Assembly: GCA_025677825.1 (NCBI GenBank)
Contig: JAIXMO010000004.1
Coordinates: forward strand, 558,001-622,000
DNA length: 64,000 nt
Direction: 5' to 3'
From: Helicostylum pulchrum
Taxonomy: Eukaryota; Mucoromycota; Mucoromycetes; Mucorales; Mucoraceae
The translations under genes were made by a program, and so were the position numbers. The notes under the pieces are model-generated. The model saw only the letters and a list, made by a program, of their open reading frames with translations, made no database searches and was not told where the DNA came from. Positions 22,985-35,437 of the stretch are shown in pieces (the first letter of the stretch is position 1; each line of letters begins with the position of its first letter).

Positions 22985-24340
22985 TTATTGTAAAGGAGTT
23001 CTTCGTCCTGAATTACGATTGTTATTATCACGGTCAGTACTATTACGCTTGTTGTTATTACGGTCGTTGTTATTACGGTCATTATTATTACGGTCATTAT
23101 TATTACGATCATTGTTATAGCGATCATTGTTATCGCGACCATTATTATTACGGTCATTATTATTTTTATCGTTTCCTTGCTTCTTTCCTCCTAAAGAAAT
23201 AGTGATGGTAATACCATCTTTACCGCCAAGTAAACCACCATTACTGCCGATGATTCTATCAGGAAGATCCAAAATAGCGTCCAAAAGATCGCCCAGCAAC
23301 GAACGTAAGATAGCATTCATCAGAACCAACTTGTTTGAATCATCTCCAGAGGGAGGAGTAAACAAAGTTGCGTTACTTTGATCAATAATTGCAGTTGCGT
23401 TAGCAATATCAGTACTGTTTAATTCGGGTAAAGGAGTAGCGTCTAATCCAAGTATACTGTTTAATTCTAGTACGATGGTACCATCAAAACTAGAATTAGT
23501 ATCGGCTTCCATGATTTGCTCCTTGATTTTTTCCAACATGTCTTGAAAGTGATCGTTGGTCTCTATAGGTTGTAATTTAAACGAAGGGCTGGTAGTCAAT
23601 TTCTTAATTGCCTTTTTTCTTAAAGACGCGTCGTTAATAATAAATGGTGAGACCAAATCAGATGGTGAAAATGAGGAACGGTTGATCAACATGGAATAAA
23701 AGTCTTGAGTTAATTTAGCATATGTATGAAACTCTTTATCTGTTTCAACAAGGTTTTCTTTAGGTTGGAACTTTGTGCTGGCTTCAACATAAGGAATGTA
23801 TGCGGCAAAGGTATGTTTATCTAATCTGGTTAAGAGTTGCGAGAGAATTTGATCAAATTTTTGTGTGTTGAGTTGCGTGGTAGCGTCAGTGATACCGTTT
23901 TTGAGAAGGTCTTGGGAGACGTCGCGCAACATGCTGTCAATAACACAGATCATTTTGTTGGTGCTGGTGCAGGGTTGGGTCATGATTCGAGAAACAAGGG
24001 CTTTTTGAGGTTGTGTTGATGAAATGCCATCAAGGTGAAGTAAGGTTTGAAGCATGTGGTCCATGTTGGCTTGTGGTGTCACTACATTAGTCTGTATAGG
24101 ATAAATTTAGGATAAGTAAAGTGTTTTTTTTTAAATATGAATATATATATCTGCCTCGTTGACTGTAGTAATTTTGGATTGTGGAGTAACTACATTAGAC
24201 TATGGAATGATTTAGTATACTTTTAATTTTACGTACTTTGAATTAATAAATAGTACCTCGTCAGCTGCTGCAACTTTGGCAAAGCTTGATTTGGCTAAAG
24301 CTAAAATGACAAGAGAACAAAGATAAGGAGTTAATTTCAT
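22985..24340 (-). CDS. Secreted protein with Asn/Asp/Arg-repeat tail
   Basis: Three exons (24340-24257, 24199-24155, 24091-22985) give 411 residues. MKLTPYLCSLVILALAKSSFA is a clear signal peptide. The body is a helical, Cys-poor domain of no family I recognise, with several N-glycosylation sequons (NRS, NST, NAT). Near 330 it has GSNGGLLGGKDG, and the tail consists of about ten NNNDR-type pentapeptides ending in RNSGRRTPLQ. Exon 2 (15 codons) begins SNVVTPQ and exon 3 begins TNVVTPQ, so the short exon looks like a duplicated exon start. Its 3' junction needs a GC donor (GAG/GCAGAT). It is followed on the same strand by the Gly-rich secreted protein, suggesting a surface or matrix role, which is inference. 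Confidence 0.65.
23031..23165 (-). repeat. 15-bp coding minisatellite (NNNDR units)
   Basis: Near-identical 15-bp units, on the plus strand CGGTCATTATTATTA, repeat about nine times and encode Asn-Asn-Asn-Asp-Arg. Third-position differences (gtcgtt, gatcat) show slight ageing. Confidence 0.8.
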
Positions 24341-24679
24341 TTTTTTAAAAAAAAACCTATAAAGATAAAAAAAAAAAAAGGTTTTTATGCTGGTGTCTTG
24401 TTATTATATATAAAATTTTTAACTTTGAAGAATGCATTTTGTTTTCACATTCCTTATTATTATGAATATGTCAATATAAAACGATGGTTGACGACAATAG
24501 AAACATGCCAATAACAAAATGGGGAATCTAATATCCCCATACAAATGTAATCGATATTCTACTTTACAGAATGATTAAAAGATCTACCAACATTTTATAT
24601 GCATATTTCTATATAAAAATAAATAAACAATCTCTCCATGCGTAATTATTGATAAAGCCTAATTTCCAATCAGATATAC

Positions 24680-24713
<34 letters not shown>

Positions 24714-24891
24714 CAATCATGCAGTCGCTATCATAGCAAACAAAAAATACGGTTGCTTAACATATATAAATACAAATGATAACAAAAGATCCTTAGAAAT
24801 TTAAAGTTAAAGGGAATAGCTAACATATTGTAGCGTAATAATTTATTCTAAATACGATAATGGTATAAAAAAAGAGAAATAGAGAGAAAAT
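24341..24891. other. Intergenic region
   Basis: AT-rich with a 25-nt A run at about 24680-24704. A TATATAATA-like box lies roughly 65-75 bp upstream of the secreted-protein start at 24340. Nothing else is seen. Confidence 0.5.
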
Positions 24892-27606
24892 CTAGAAAGA
24901 TTCATGGATGATTTGGGAGACGATGGTAGCGGCATTGCTAACATTCTCTTGGGTGGGTTCAGCCAAGAATCTGAGGACATTAGGGTTAGTCATCAAGACC
25001 TTTTGAACCATCAATTGAGCAGCATCGAACATGGCTTGAACTTGCATAGCGGCAGCGGGATTTTCACCACGAATAGCATCAAGGAATACGGTTTGATAAG
25101 CGACCATATCACTAGCAGAAACAGATTGCAAACGGTGGAAGAGACCACCACCCATCATATTACCAAAGAAGCCAAAGACAAGGTTAAGGATACCCTTGAG
25201 GAGATCGTCACCAACGTTAGTGATAGAGCTGATGATAAGGTTAGCAACTGTACCGAGGATAATAACAAAGAAACCACCGAATTTGACAATAGTAGAGATA
25301 AGACCATCTTGGTTTTGAGTTAAGAAAGAAGAAACCTTGGAGATGAATTCGCTAAGGGGGTTAGCAGAACCAGTAGACTTGGCAATGAAATCAATGATTT
25401 GTCCAATAGCGCTGGGGATATCCAAAGTTCCGTTAGAGACGCCACCAACAATTTTACCGAGTAATGCAAGTCCACCGTTCAAGAGATCAGGGTTAACAAT
25501 GTTACCTAAAAGTCCACCAGCAGAGTCAGCAAGACCACCGAGAAGACCACCTAACCCGCCCTTTCCGTCTAATCCTAAAAGGCCACCTAATGGGTTAGCT
25601 CCACCAGTAAGACCACCAGTAAGACCACCAGTAAGACCACCAGTAAGACCACCAGTAAGACCACCTAAAAGACCACCCAAGGGGTTGGAACCGTTTGACT
25701 TGGAACCACCAGTAAGACCACCAGTAATGCCGCCCAAGAGATCGCCTAATGGGTTGGAACCGTTTGACTTGGAACCACCAGTAATACCACCAGTAATACC
25801 ACCCAAGAGATCACCTAATGGGTTAGAGTTAGAGTTATTAGTTTTGGAACCACCAGTAAGACCACCAGTAATGCCGCCCAAGAGATCGCCTAATGGGTTG
25901 GAACCGTTTGACTTGGAACCACCAGTAATACCACCAGTAATACCACCCAAGAGATCACCTAATGGGTTAGAGTTAGAGTTATTAGTTTTGGAACCACCAG
26001 TAAGGCCACCAGTAAGGCCACCAGTAAGATCGTTAAGACCACCAGTAAGACCACCTAAGAGACCACCGTTGCTGGTACCGTTTTTCTTGGAGTCACCTCC
26101 ACCGAAGAGACCACCCAAAGGGTTAGGGTTAGAGTTGTTAGACTTGGAACCACCAGTAAGACCACCAGTAAGGCCACCAGTAAGATCGTTAAGACCACCA
26201 GTAAGTCCACCTAAGAGACCACCACCGTTGCTGGTACCGTTTTTCTTGGAGTCACCACCGCCGAAGAGACCACCTAATCCACCTGAACTGCTACCAGAGC
26301 TTCCAGACTTGGAATCTCCACCGCCAAAGAGACCACCTAATCCGCCTGAACTGCTTCCAGAGCTTCCAGAACTTCCAGACTTGGAATCTCCACCGCCAAA
26401 GAGACCGCCTGAGGTGCTGCCAGAGCTGCTGCCAGAGCTTCCGCTGGAGCTTCCACCGCCAAAGAGACCGCCTGAGGTGCTGCCAGAGCTGCTGCCAGAG
26501 CTTCCAGACTTGGAATCTCCACCGCCAAAGAGACCGCCTGAGGTGCTGCCAGAGCTGCTGCCAGAGCTGCTGCCAGAACTTCCGCTGGAGCTTCCACCGC
26601 TTGTGAAGTTAAAACCGAGGGGGCTTCCGCCGTTAGAGCTTCCGCTGCTAGAGCTTCCACCGCTTGTGAAGTTAAAACCGAGGGGGCTTCCGCTGCTAGA
26701 GCTTCCACCACCGAGACCGCCAAACAAACCACCACTGCCAGAGGAGCCGCTACCGGAGGTATGGTTAGCGGGCTTAGGAGGAGCGAAGAAATCACCAAAT
26801 GCGTTAGGGGAAAGAGCCTTGGGACCCATGATCTCACGAAGGAAACCACTGATGACTTGACCAGGTGTAGCTTCCTCAGGTTCGGTGGCTTGGATACCGA
26901 ATATACCACCGGGCTTGGTACCGACGATACCACCAGTAAGAGCACCAGCGATGTCCTTGGAAATGTCATCGACAGAGCTGATGATATCAGAGATAGGGCC
27001 GGTTTGCTTTCCACCACCACTAACACCTTGTTTAATACCGTCAAAGGCTCCGTTGATAGCACCAGCAGCACCATTAATAATGCCAGTGATTGGGTCGGGA
27101 GCAGTAACGAGGCCTTGAATGGCTCCACCGACAGCACCAGCGGTACCTTGAATAGCACCCTCGATTGTATTGCCAACATCATGGACAAGACCATCAGCAA
27201 GGCCGAAAAGACCACCAAGTAAATCAGCAAAGAAGTTGTCGGATGCGGTACCTTGAGCACGGTTAATGGCTTCCTTTCTAAGGATGTTCTCAAGAACAAT
27301 GGTGAATTCAGTAGGTCCGTCTTCGTTCTCCAAGTACTTGCTTTGCTCTTGGATAACTTGGTTAGTTAAGAGTTGAGCATCTTGAGTGAATTCAGGTAAG
27401 CCCTTTCTGATAAGGAAAGTATTGACCAAGTCTTGTTGTTCTTGCAATGTAAAAGGAGACTAATAAAAAAAAGTTAGTCTATATGTGTGTGTGTGTTTAG
27501 ATAGTAGTACCTTTTGGATAGTATCTTCCATTTGTGCAGGACGAGGAACAGCTGCACATAAGGCCAAAGGCACAAAGAGTAGGCTTGAGAGTGTTACCAA
27601 CTTCAT
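24892..27606 (-). CDS. Secreted Gly/Ser-rich repeat protein
   Basis: Two exons (27606-27511, 27459-24892) give 887 residues. MKLVTLSSLLFVPLALCAAV is a signal peptide. Residues 35-200 are a helical domain that becomes Gly-rich. About 230-430 is Ser/Gly repeats with SGSSSGSTSGGLFGGG units. About 430-640 is built from GGLTGG, NPLGDLLGGITGG and GGSKSNGS blocks. The last 200 residues hold a long hydrophobic stretch (FGGFFVIILGTVANLIISSI) and a helical C-terminus ending IIHESF. The hydrophobic segment could anchor the protein or pack inside an extracellular assembly. No enzymatic motif is seen. The build resembles structural cell-wall or spore-coat proteins, but that is inference. Codon use is noticeably more GC-rich than neighbours, as in well-expressed genes. 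Confidence 0.7.
25595..26760 (-). repeat. Nested coding repeats (GGLTGG and SGSSSGS types)
   Basis: A 12-bp unit (plus strand CCACCAGTAAGA) occurs in runs, and longer units of about 130-160 bp (with GGGTTGGAACCGTTTGACTT) recur nearly identically. From about 26250 to 26760 Ser/Gly-coding units take over. The nesting indicates repeated internal duplication. Confidence 0.8.
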
Positions 27607-28429
27607 TTCTTGTTAAAGTGCTATGCTTGTAATGAATAGAAAATAATTAGAATTTGAATTTAGTAGACGTTATATATATATGCTTTTTTTTCCTAAAAGA
27701 ATGTTTTTTTAAAGTTTGGAATGTCTATCAACTATAAATTCTTGTAGACAACATTGATTTTAAAAAAATACCCGCGAGTAATAAACATTATATTTCTTCT
27801 CGGATGCTATTCATACGACAATCCTTAATTGATTTTTTTTTTCTTTAGAAAATCTTTTAATTTTAATAACATATTTACCAATTTCATGTACAATAAAAGG
27901 CAACAAACAAACAAAAAACATTCGCCTAATTATTTCTGTGAAATCTCTTTTTAGTTTGTATCTGAATTTAAACATTCTTTAAAGTTTTTATTATTACAAG
28001 GCCCTTTTTTTTTTGTTTGGAATTTGCTTAGATTTTCTTCTTTAATCGAAACAATCCGTAGCACTCTGTTGCGATTTTACGGTATTTTTATTGGAAGCCA
28101 TTTTTGAGCATACTAGTCTTATCTTTTTTTTTTTTTTTTTCTGGTATGAGTGATTTCTTCTAAAAAAGCAAAAAAGTGTCTATGTAGTTTAAATTAATTT
28201 GTTTCTAGAAAAATGATAGCCTTAACAAATAGAAGTATTCTTTTGCATTCCCTTGAAATTAAACTTTGATACGCAACAAAAGAGAGAAAGGGGGGAGCTG
28301 TGAAGCATTAAAAAAAAAGGAGTCACAAGTAGTGGCTTATGATTTTTTTTTGGCAGTTTGATGGAAAAATGAAAAAAATAAAGAAAAAAGATTTCTTTAA
28401 TTCTTCAACCGATAAACTATATACATATT
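27607..28429. other. Divergent intergenic region, Gly-rich gene / NIP7
   Basis: No gene seen. A TATATATATA run at 27671-27680 lies about 65 bp upstream of the Gly-rich gene start and may be its TATA box. Long T runs occur near 28125-28140. Confidence 0.5.
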
Positions 28430-29240
28430 ATGCGTCCTTTGACAGCCGAAGAAACCACTACACTTTTCGAGAAGCTTGCTAAATAGTAAGTTGATTTTCT
28501 TTTTTTTCCTTTGGCGATTATTATTACACAAACAGAAGAGAAGAAGCTGACAAAAAAGTTATTATATAGCATTGGTTCCAATCTTAGACATTTGATTGAC
28601 AGACCCGATGAGACTTACTGTTTCCGTCTTCAAAACAACAAGGTTTACTATCTTAGGTAAATATTTGGATATATTGGAATTATAAGCGAGATCTAATCGA
28701 TTTATTAGTGAATCTATGATGCGTATGGCTGTAAGTGTTGGACGTGACCAACTTGGTTCAGTTGGTGTTTGTTTCGGTAAATTCACAAAGAGTGGTAAAT
28801 TCACTCTTCACATTACCGCTCTTGATCACTTGGCACAATACGCACAGGTAAAAAGAAAAAGAAAAAGGGAAGTAGGGATCTTGAAGTATTAAAAGCTAAT
28901 GTATTTTTATTTAGCACAAGATCTGGATCAAGCCTAACGGTGAGATGCCTTTCTTATATGGTAACCATATTGTCAAGGCACATTTAGGTAGAATTACTGA
29001 TGATACTCCTGAACATACTGGAGCTGTTATCTTTTCCATGTCTGACGCACCATTGGTAAAATATTCATATAAAAAAGGGTAAAAAAAAAGACTTCTGGAT
29101 TAACATTTTTCTTTAATTAGGGTTTCGGTGTTACTGCTAGATCAACTATGGATATGAAGAGACTTCAACCTACAGATATCATTGTTTTCCACCAAGCAGA
29201 TGTTGGAGAATATCTTCGTGCAGAAGATACTTTGTTTTAG
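28430..29240 (+). CDS. NIP7: NIP7, 60S ribosome biogenesis factor
   Basis: Five exons (28430-28485, 28570-28656, 28709-28847, 28915-29055, 29121-29240) make exactly 180 residues, the standard Nip7 length. The start [20 protein letters not shown], then [60 protein letters not shown] and the PUA-domain end [18 protein letters not shown] are nearly invariant in this family. Nip7 binds pre-60S particles in the nucleolus and is needed for 27S pre-rRNA processing. Confidence 0.96.
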
Positions 29241-30502
29241 ATTTTTTAAAAAAAAGAGAAAATTATACTTGTATCATATAAAAAAAATAAAAAAAAAATC
29301 AGAAACCTTATCATGTACAAAAGAAATATCTTCTTTTTTTTTTTTTCAAAATCTCTTGTAGGTATAAGGGTAATATGGATATGAATAAGGCCGAACTTTA
29401 TAGTATCTATCAGAATATAATCTCGTATTCCTACGCATAAACTTGCTTTAAAGAAAAAAAAGTCACATTGGGAGAGGAAATTGCATTAAAAAGGGGTAAA
29501 CAATATTTGTTTAATGCTATAATATAAATTGTCGAATTGCCCTGCGTATGATTCTTCTTTTTTTTTTTGTAAGTTACCTGGTACTAACAAAAAATAGGCA
29601 ATTACGCTACTCCGATCAAACAATAAAACTTTCACTTCCAATTTTATAAGTTACTGAACAACTAGTGAATGTCAAGTTTTAATATTTGGTGTAGCGATCA
29701 TCGGTTTTTTTTTACGGTCGTACATACCTCTTTCGGACACATATCTTCGATATATTTCATCCAGTAGAACCAACAATACCTACTGTAACTTAATCGAATG
29801 GTCGAGACCGTAAAAAAATCACAAAGCCCGCATATTCGTTCACAAAGTAACATGTTTATTCGCGATCTCGCTGAAGAAGATACTCGTCGTAGAAGACATT
29901 AAAACTACCCTGGCAGTAATCAATTGCCTCCCAATGATAGTTACCTTGTAAGTTTATAATTTTTCAATTGCCCCCATTAAATACTACTTTTTTTTTCGGA
30001 CTACTTATTCCAAAAGCGACAAATAAGGTATAGATCTACGCCCTGGATTATCTTAAACTTGTTCTGATCTTTTACTGTGTGTAACTAAAAAAAATCACAG
30101 GGAGAACAGTCAAGTATGACTACAATACAAACAATAAAGAAGATAAAGGAAATCACTAAAATATACGTGTATCAGGCTTGAATTGTTTATTTCGCCGCTT
30201 ACTTACGATACGCGTGCGTTAGATCGACGGAAGAACGCTTCGGCCCTGCAAAGCGTACAAGGTTCTGAAACCAAAAAGATAATATCCTCTGTTACGTTCG
30301 TATAATTAACTGAGGAGAATATCTTTGCACTGCAACCGAGAAACTAACTTTGCCCTCGTCAGATACAATAGAATTTAAAATTTATTGGGGGTTTTTATTA
30401 TGGTAACGTACAGTGTGTTACCAAGCGGTCTTTATATTATGGGCTATAAAAGGAGATTCGCTCATAACGTCATGATGTTGCCATGACATCAGTTGCTCGG
30501 GA

Positions 30503-30537
<35 letters not shown>

Positions 30538-30738
30538 GAATAGAATAGAAAGTTTTTTTTTGTACAATCTATTCCCCTTCTTTTTCTCTTTTATCACTTT
30601 TTTTTTCTTTTCGAAAATCACTTGATACACTATATCTATTAAACAAAACAAGAAAAAGTAAGTTATTTAATCAATTGAGATCCAGATTCATGTAAGCTCT
30701 CTCTTAATATAAACTAACTAGGTTGAAAATAAATAGAT
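29241..30738. other. Intergenic region upstream of the MAPK gene
   Basis: No coding or RNA gene is evident over 1.5 kb. Notable items are a TATAAA at 30445-30450, an ACGTCAT (ATF/CRE half-site) at 30467-30473 and a 29-nt T run at 30507-30535. Confidence 0.5.
30467..30473. promoter_or_regulatory. ATF/CRE-like half-site upstream of the MAPK
   Basis: ACGTCAT lies about 270 bp before the MAPK start, within a partly palindromic stretch (TGATGT...ACATCA). Atf1-type bZIPs, which act downstream of HOG1-type kinases in fungi, bind such sites. A single short match can occur by chance. Confidence 0.2.
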
Positions 30739-32419
<1,681 letters not shown>

Positions 32420-33240
32420 TTATATATATACATACTTAACATACAACCATTTTTTAATTAAATTTTTTTGTAACATACTTAATCCCAACATCTGAGATTG
32501 TTGCACACTTATTAGTTACCCACCCAGTGTCATACAATAAACACACTCAAATAATGATGTTTAAAAAGTAGCAATGTATAACAATGTTGTATATTTACAA
32601 ATGAAGGGGTAAACTTGTTACCCCCTTTTTGCACTATGTATATACAGGAGCCAGACTAAAGGCGTTTTTGTTATGCGGATCAGATTTGACAGTGCATGCA
32701 TTTTTTATACATGGTAGTTTTCTCCAATTTTGGGATCGTCACTTTTTTTATTTTGTTGGCTCCCTTACATTTAAATGAACGGTGGGTGTCTTTAGAATAT
32801 TCTAGTAATTGAACTTAATATAAGATATGCTTTATCTCCCACAATAGATATATAAAATCAAAAAAATTATTTGAACTCTAGACATTAATCGAAAAGAAAA
32901 CTGTAATTGAGTTAATATAGTAGTGACACCATTTTGTTCTCTAACACGCGAGACGGGAAAAGGAGTTATCAATAAAAATTATTTTGACCAATGGTTGATT
33001 TTACGTACCCTTTTCGTTGTGTAAGTCCTTTAAGTACAGAGCACACACTACATTCAAAGTGGCGGTGATGCGTGAACCATTTTTGGTTCGTTAAAATAGG
33101 TTGTAACAACTTGTTGTAGACGGGTACTTGTATGAAAATGATTAAATAGATCGTACGAGCAAATAGACCCACTAACTATTTTATCAATCTAAAAGTATAA
33201 AAAAATCACTTTTTCTTTCTTTTATATTCATCTTTTCTTT

Positions 33241-33989
33241 ATGTTCGTACAAAATGATACCGTTCTTCTTAAAGCAACCGCCGTGCAAAAGAGCGCTCGT
33301 TACAAACGTGCAAATGTGGTCCACCCGACTGTGATAGATATCAAACTACCTTTTTTTTGCGCTTTAAAAAGTAAGTAAAAAGCATTACGCCACAATTCCT
33401 TTCTAAACGTGTAAATAGAACATGTTGATATATACACGCTATATATTCACACCTTTCGATTACTATTTTAAAGTCTGTTCTACTGCTTTATTTTGACAAG
33501 TACAGATTTACTACAGGTAAATCTATACCGCGTGTATTTTACTTATAAAAGATGTCCGTGACACTGTTACGCAAAGTAGCACTTGTTTGTTATTCTTTAT
33601 CGTGATCTACTCACTACAAATAACTCAGTCCATTTGTTATTCACAACTCCCTATTTTACTATCATCTGATTCAACTGTCAGCGAAATCTTCTCATTTATA
33701 TAAATAGCCATTCTTATTCCTTTCAAATAATAAAATCACCTTGCTTTATTTTTATCAATTTTATTGGCTTAATAATATATCAGCAAATATATCACATGTA
33801 CCAAGAACCCTACTTATTTTTTTTAGGAAAAAGGAATACAGACACACCAGAAGAAGAACGTTTCAAGGAAAACTAATGAAATTTAAATCATCCATTAGAT
33901 TTCCTGAAACACCAGAATATAGTGTACCAATTGTAGAACGTTACTATAGGACAGAGACACCTACATCTCAACAACAATACTTTTTTTAA
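33241..33989 (+). CDS. Candidate small spliced gene, unrecognised
   Basis: ATG 33241 opens 43 codons rich in ordinary residues (MFVQNDTVLLKATAVQKSAR, then VVHPTVIDIKLP). They end at a perfect GTAAGT donor (33371). A strong acceptor (TTTTTTTTAG) at about 33825 leads either to RKRNTDTPEEERFKEN and a stop, or, in another frame, to a 53-residue stretch including IRFPETPEYSVPIVERYYRT and ending near 33989. An internal 11-nt exon or a second promoter (TATATAAA near 33697) is possible. I cannot decide the structure, and no family is recognised. Confidence 0.25.
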
Positions 33990-34473
33990 AAAAAAATGAC
34001 AAACCGCCATTTGGAATATGGCGTATTTTCATCTGATTCGTCTCAAATGGCCGAACCAGAAGTAGTAGAAAAAGATCATGTTATTTGCAAGTTCGCCAAA
34101 GTTAATTAGCTCAACAAGTTTATTTTCTCTATTATATACATTCGAATATATTTTTACCGTCATGATACCTTGCTAAAATGATATTCATTTTGACAGTGTT
34201 TAGCTGGTTATTATAAATTATTAAATTAAAAATATTTTGTACTTTCGTATAGTTAACTATTCAATTATTTTCAGTCAAAAAAAAAAAAAGTTCGTGATTT
34301 ACCGCCTCTTGAAAGCACTTCTTGATTAATGTATTTATCATGCGAAACTTTAAGCTATTTATCGAACGGTATATAAAGAGTTTTATAGTTTAGCAATATT
34401 AAGTAGCTATATTAGAGTAAAACAAAAATACTATTATACTCAAGTATGATTTTTTTTATAATATCAAATATCC

Positions 34474-34953
34474 TTGATACGCCAAAAAAAAAAAAAAAAA
34501 ATGCATCGGCAGTGGCCACTGCAAGAACAGGTAGACCAGTTGGACAAGAAAATGCTAGCTACTGTCTATAATCCTGAAGTAAAACTCACATCAGAAGAAT
34601 CAGCAATAATAGGAGTAGAACTAGCAGCAGGGACCGAGCTATTAGTAGGGCCAGATTGCTCTATATCTTCCCTAGGACCAGTAGGCTGTTTATGTGTTGA
34701 TATTACTGTCTTTTGTTTCCCCGCGCCTTCGGCAACAATGGTAAATGATGTGAGTAGTACCCATCTTGCGTTAGTATTGTACACGAGGTTCAGGGCGCCT
34801 GAAGCCTTGTTAACGTGGATCCCTATATTATACAGACATTGTTTCAGCTACCACAATAACTCAAACTTCAAATTCAATACATATTCGCACGACTTTCCTC
34901 CCGTCGTCACGTTCATAATTCCTGAACATACTTCATCTGATCAAAAAAAGTAA
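34474..34953. other. Island open on both strands, possible transposon remnant
   Basis: In a desert of AT-rich DNA this block is clearly less AT-rich. It is open for about 150 codons on plus and 94 on minus (34847-34566). The minus reading (TSFTIVAEGAGKQKTVISTH, then a Ser/Pro-rich end SSVPAASSTP) looks more protein-like. Neither has introns, a good start or a family I recognise. An insertion remnant is the likeliest reading. Confidence 0.25.
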
Positions 34954-35437
34954 TTAAAATGACAATTTATTTATTTTTGCATTAAATCATTTAAATGATC
35001 TTGAAAAGACCAGAGTAGTTATAGAAAATGGAGAAAAAGGTCTGGACGCAAATTGGCATATATTGTACTCTACCAGCCTTGGAATTTTTAACATAAAAGT
35101 AAAAGCAAAGCATTACATCTATTTTTTTTCCTGTCGGCTTAATTATAGAATATAATAAATCATTTACTTTCTCTCTCTCTCTATTTATTTACTTGCAATG
35201 CTATTAAATTATTTATTTAAACTATTTCTATGGGAAAAAAGTTGCCATATATTCAATGGAACTGTGTAATGGAGGTAGAGTTTTTAATTACCCAGTACCA
35301 CCTACCCAAAACGAGATGTGCTTGTAACACTGCAATCTAGATGAAGTGAAAAAAAATTACTCCTCCGCAGTAAGATATGAAGTACAAAAAAAAAGAGACC
35401 TTTGATACCCTTTCTCTTTCTCTTTTCACTTCATATC

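Larger units (their letters stand above)
32420..35437. other. 3-kb gene-poor region
   Basis: No conserved gene is recognised. Two weak candidates inside it are listed separately: possible small exons at 33241-33989 and a both-strand open island at 34474-34953. The rest is AT-rich with T runs. Confidence 0.5.

Noticed and set aside
25337..26860. 507-codon plus-strand frame rich in RPPVRPP
   Set aside because: It is the exact antisense of the Gly/Ser repeat gene. The Pro/Arg/Leu pattern is the mirror of GGLTGG codons, and no promoter or splice logic supports it. The 26337-27299 frame is an out-of-frame shadow of the same gene.
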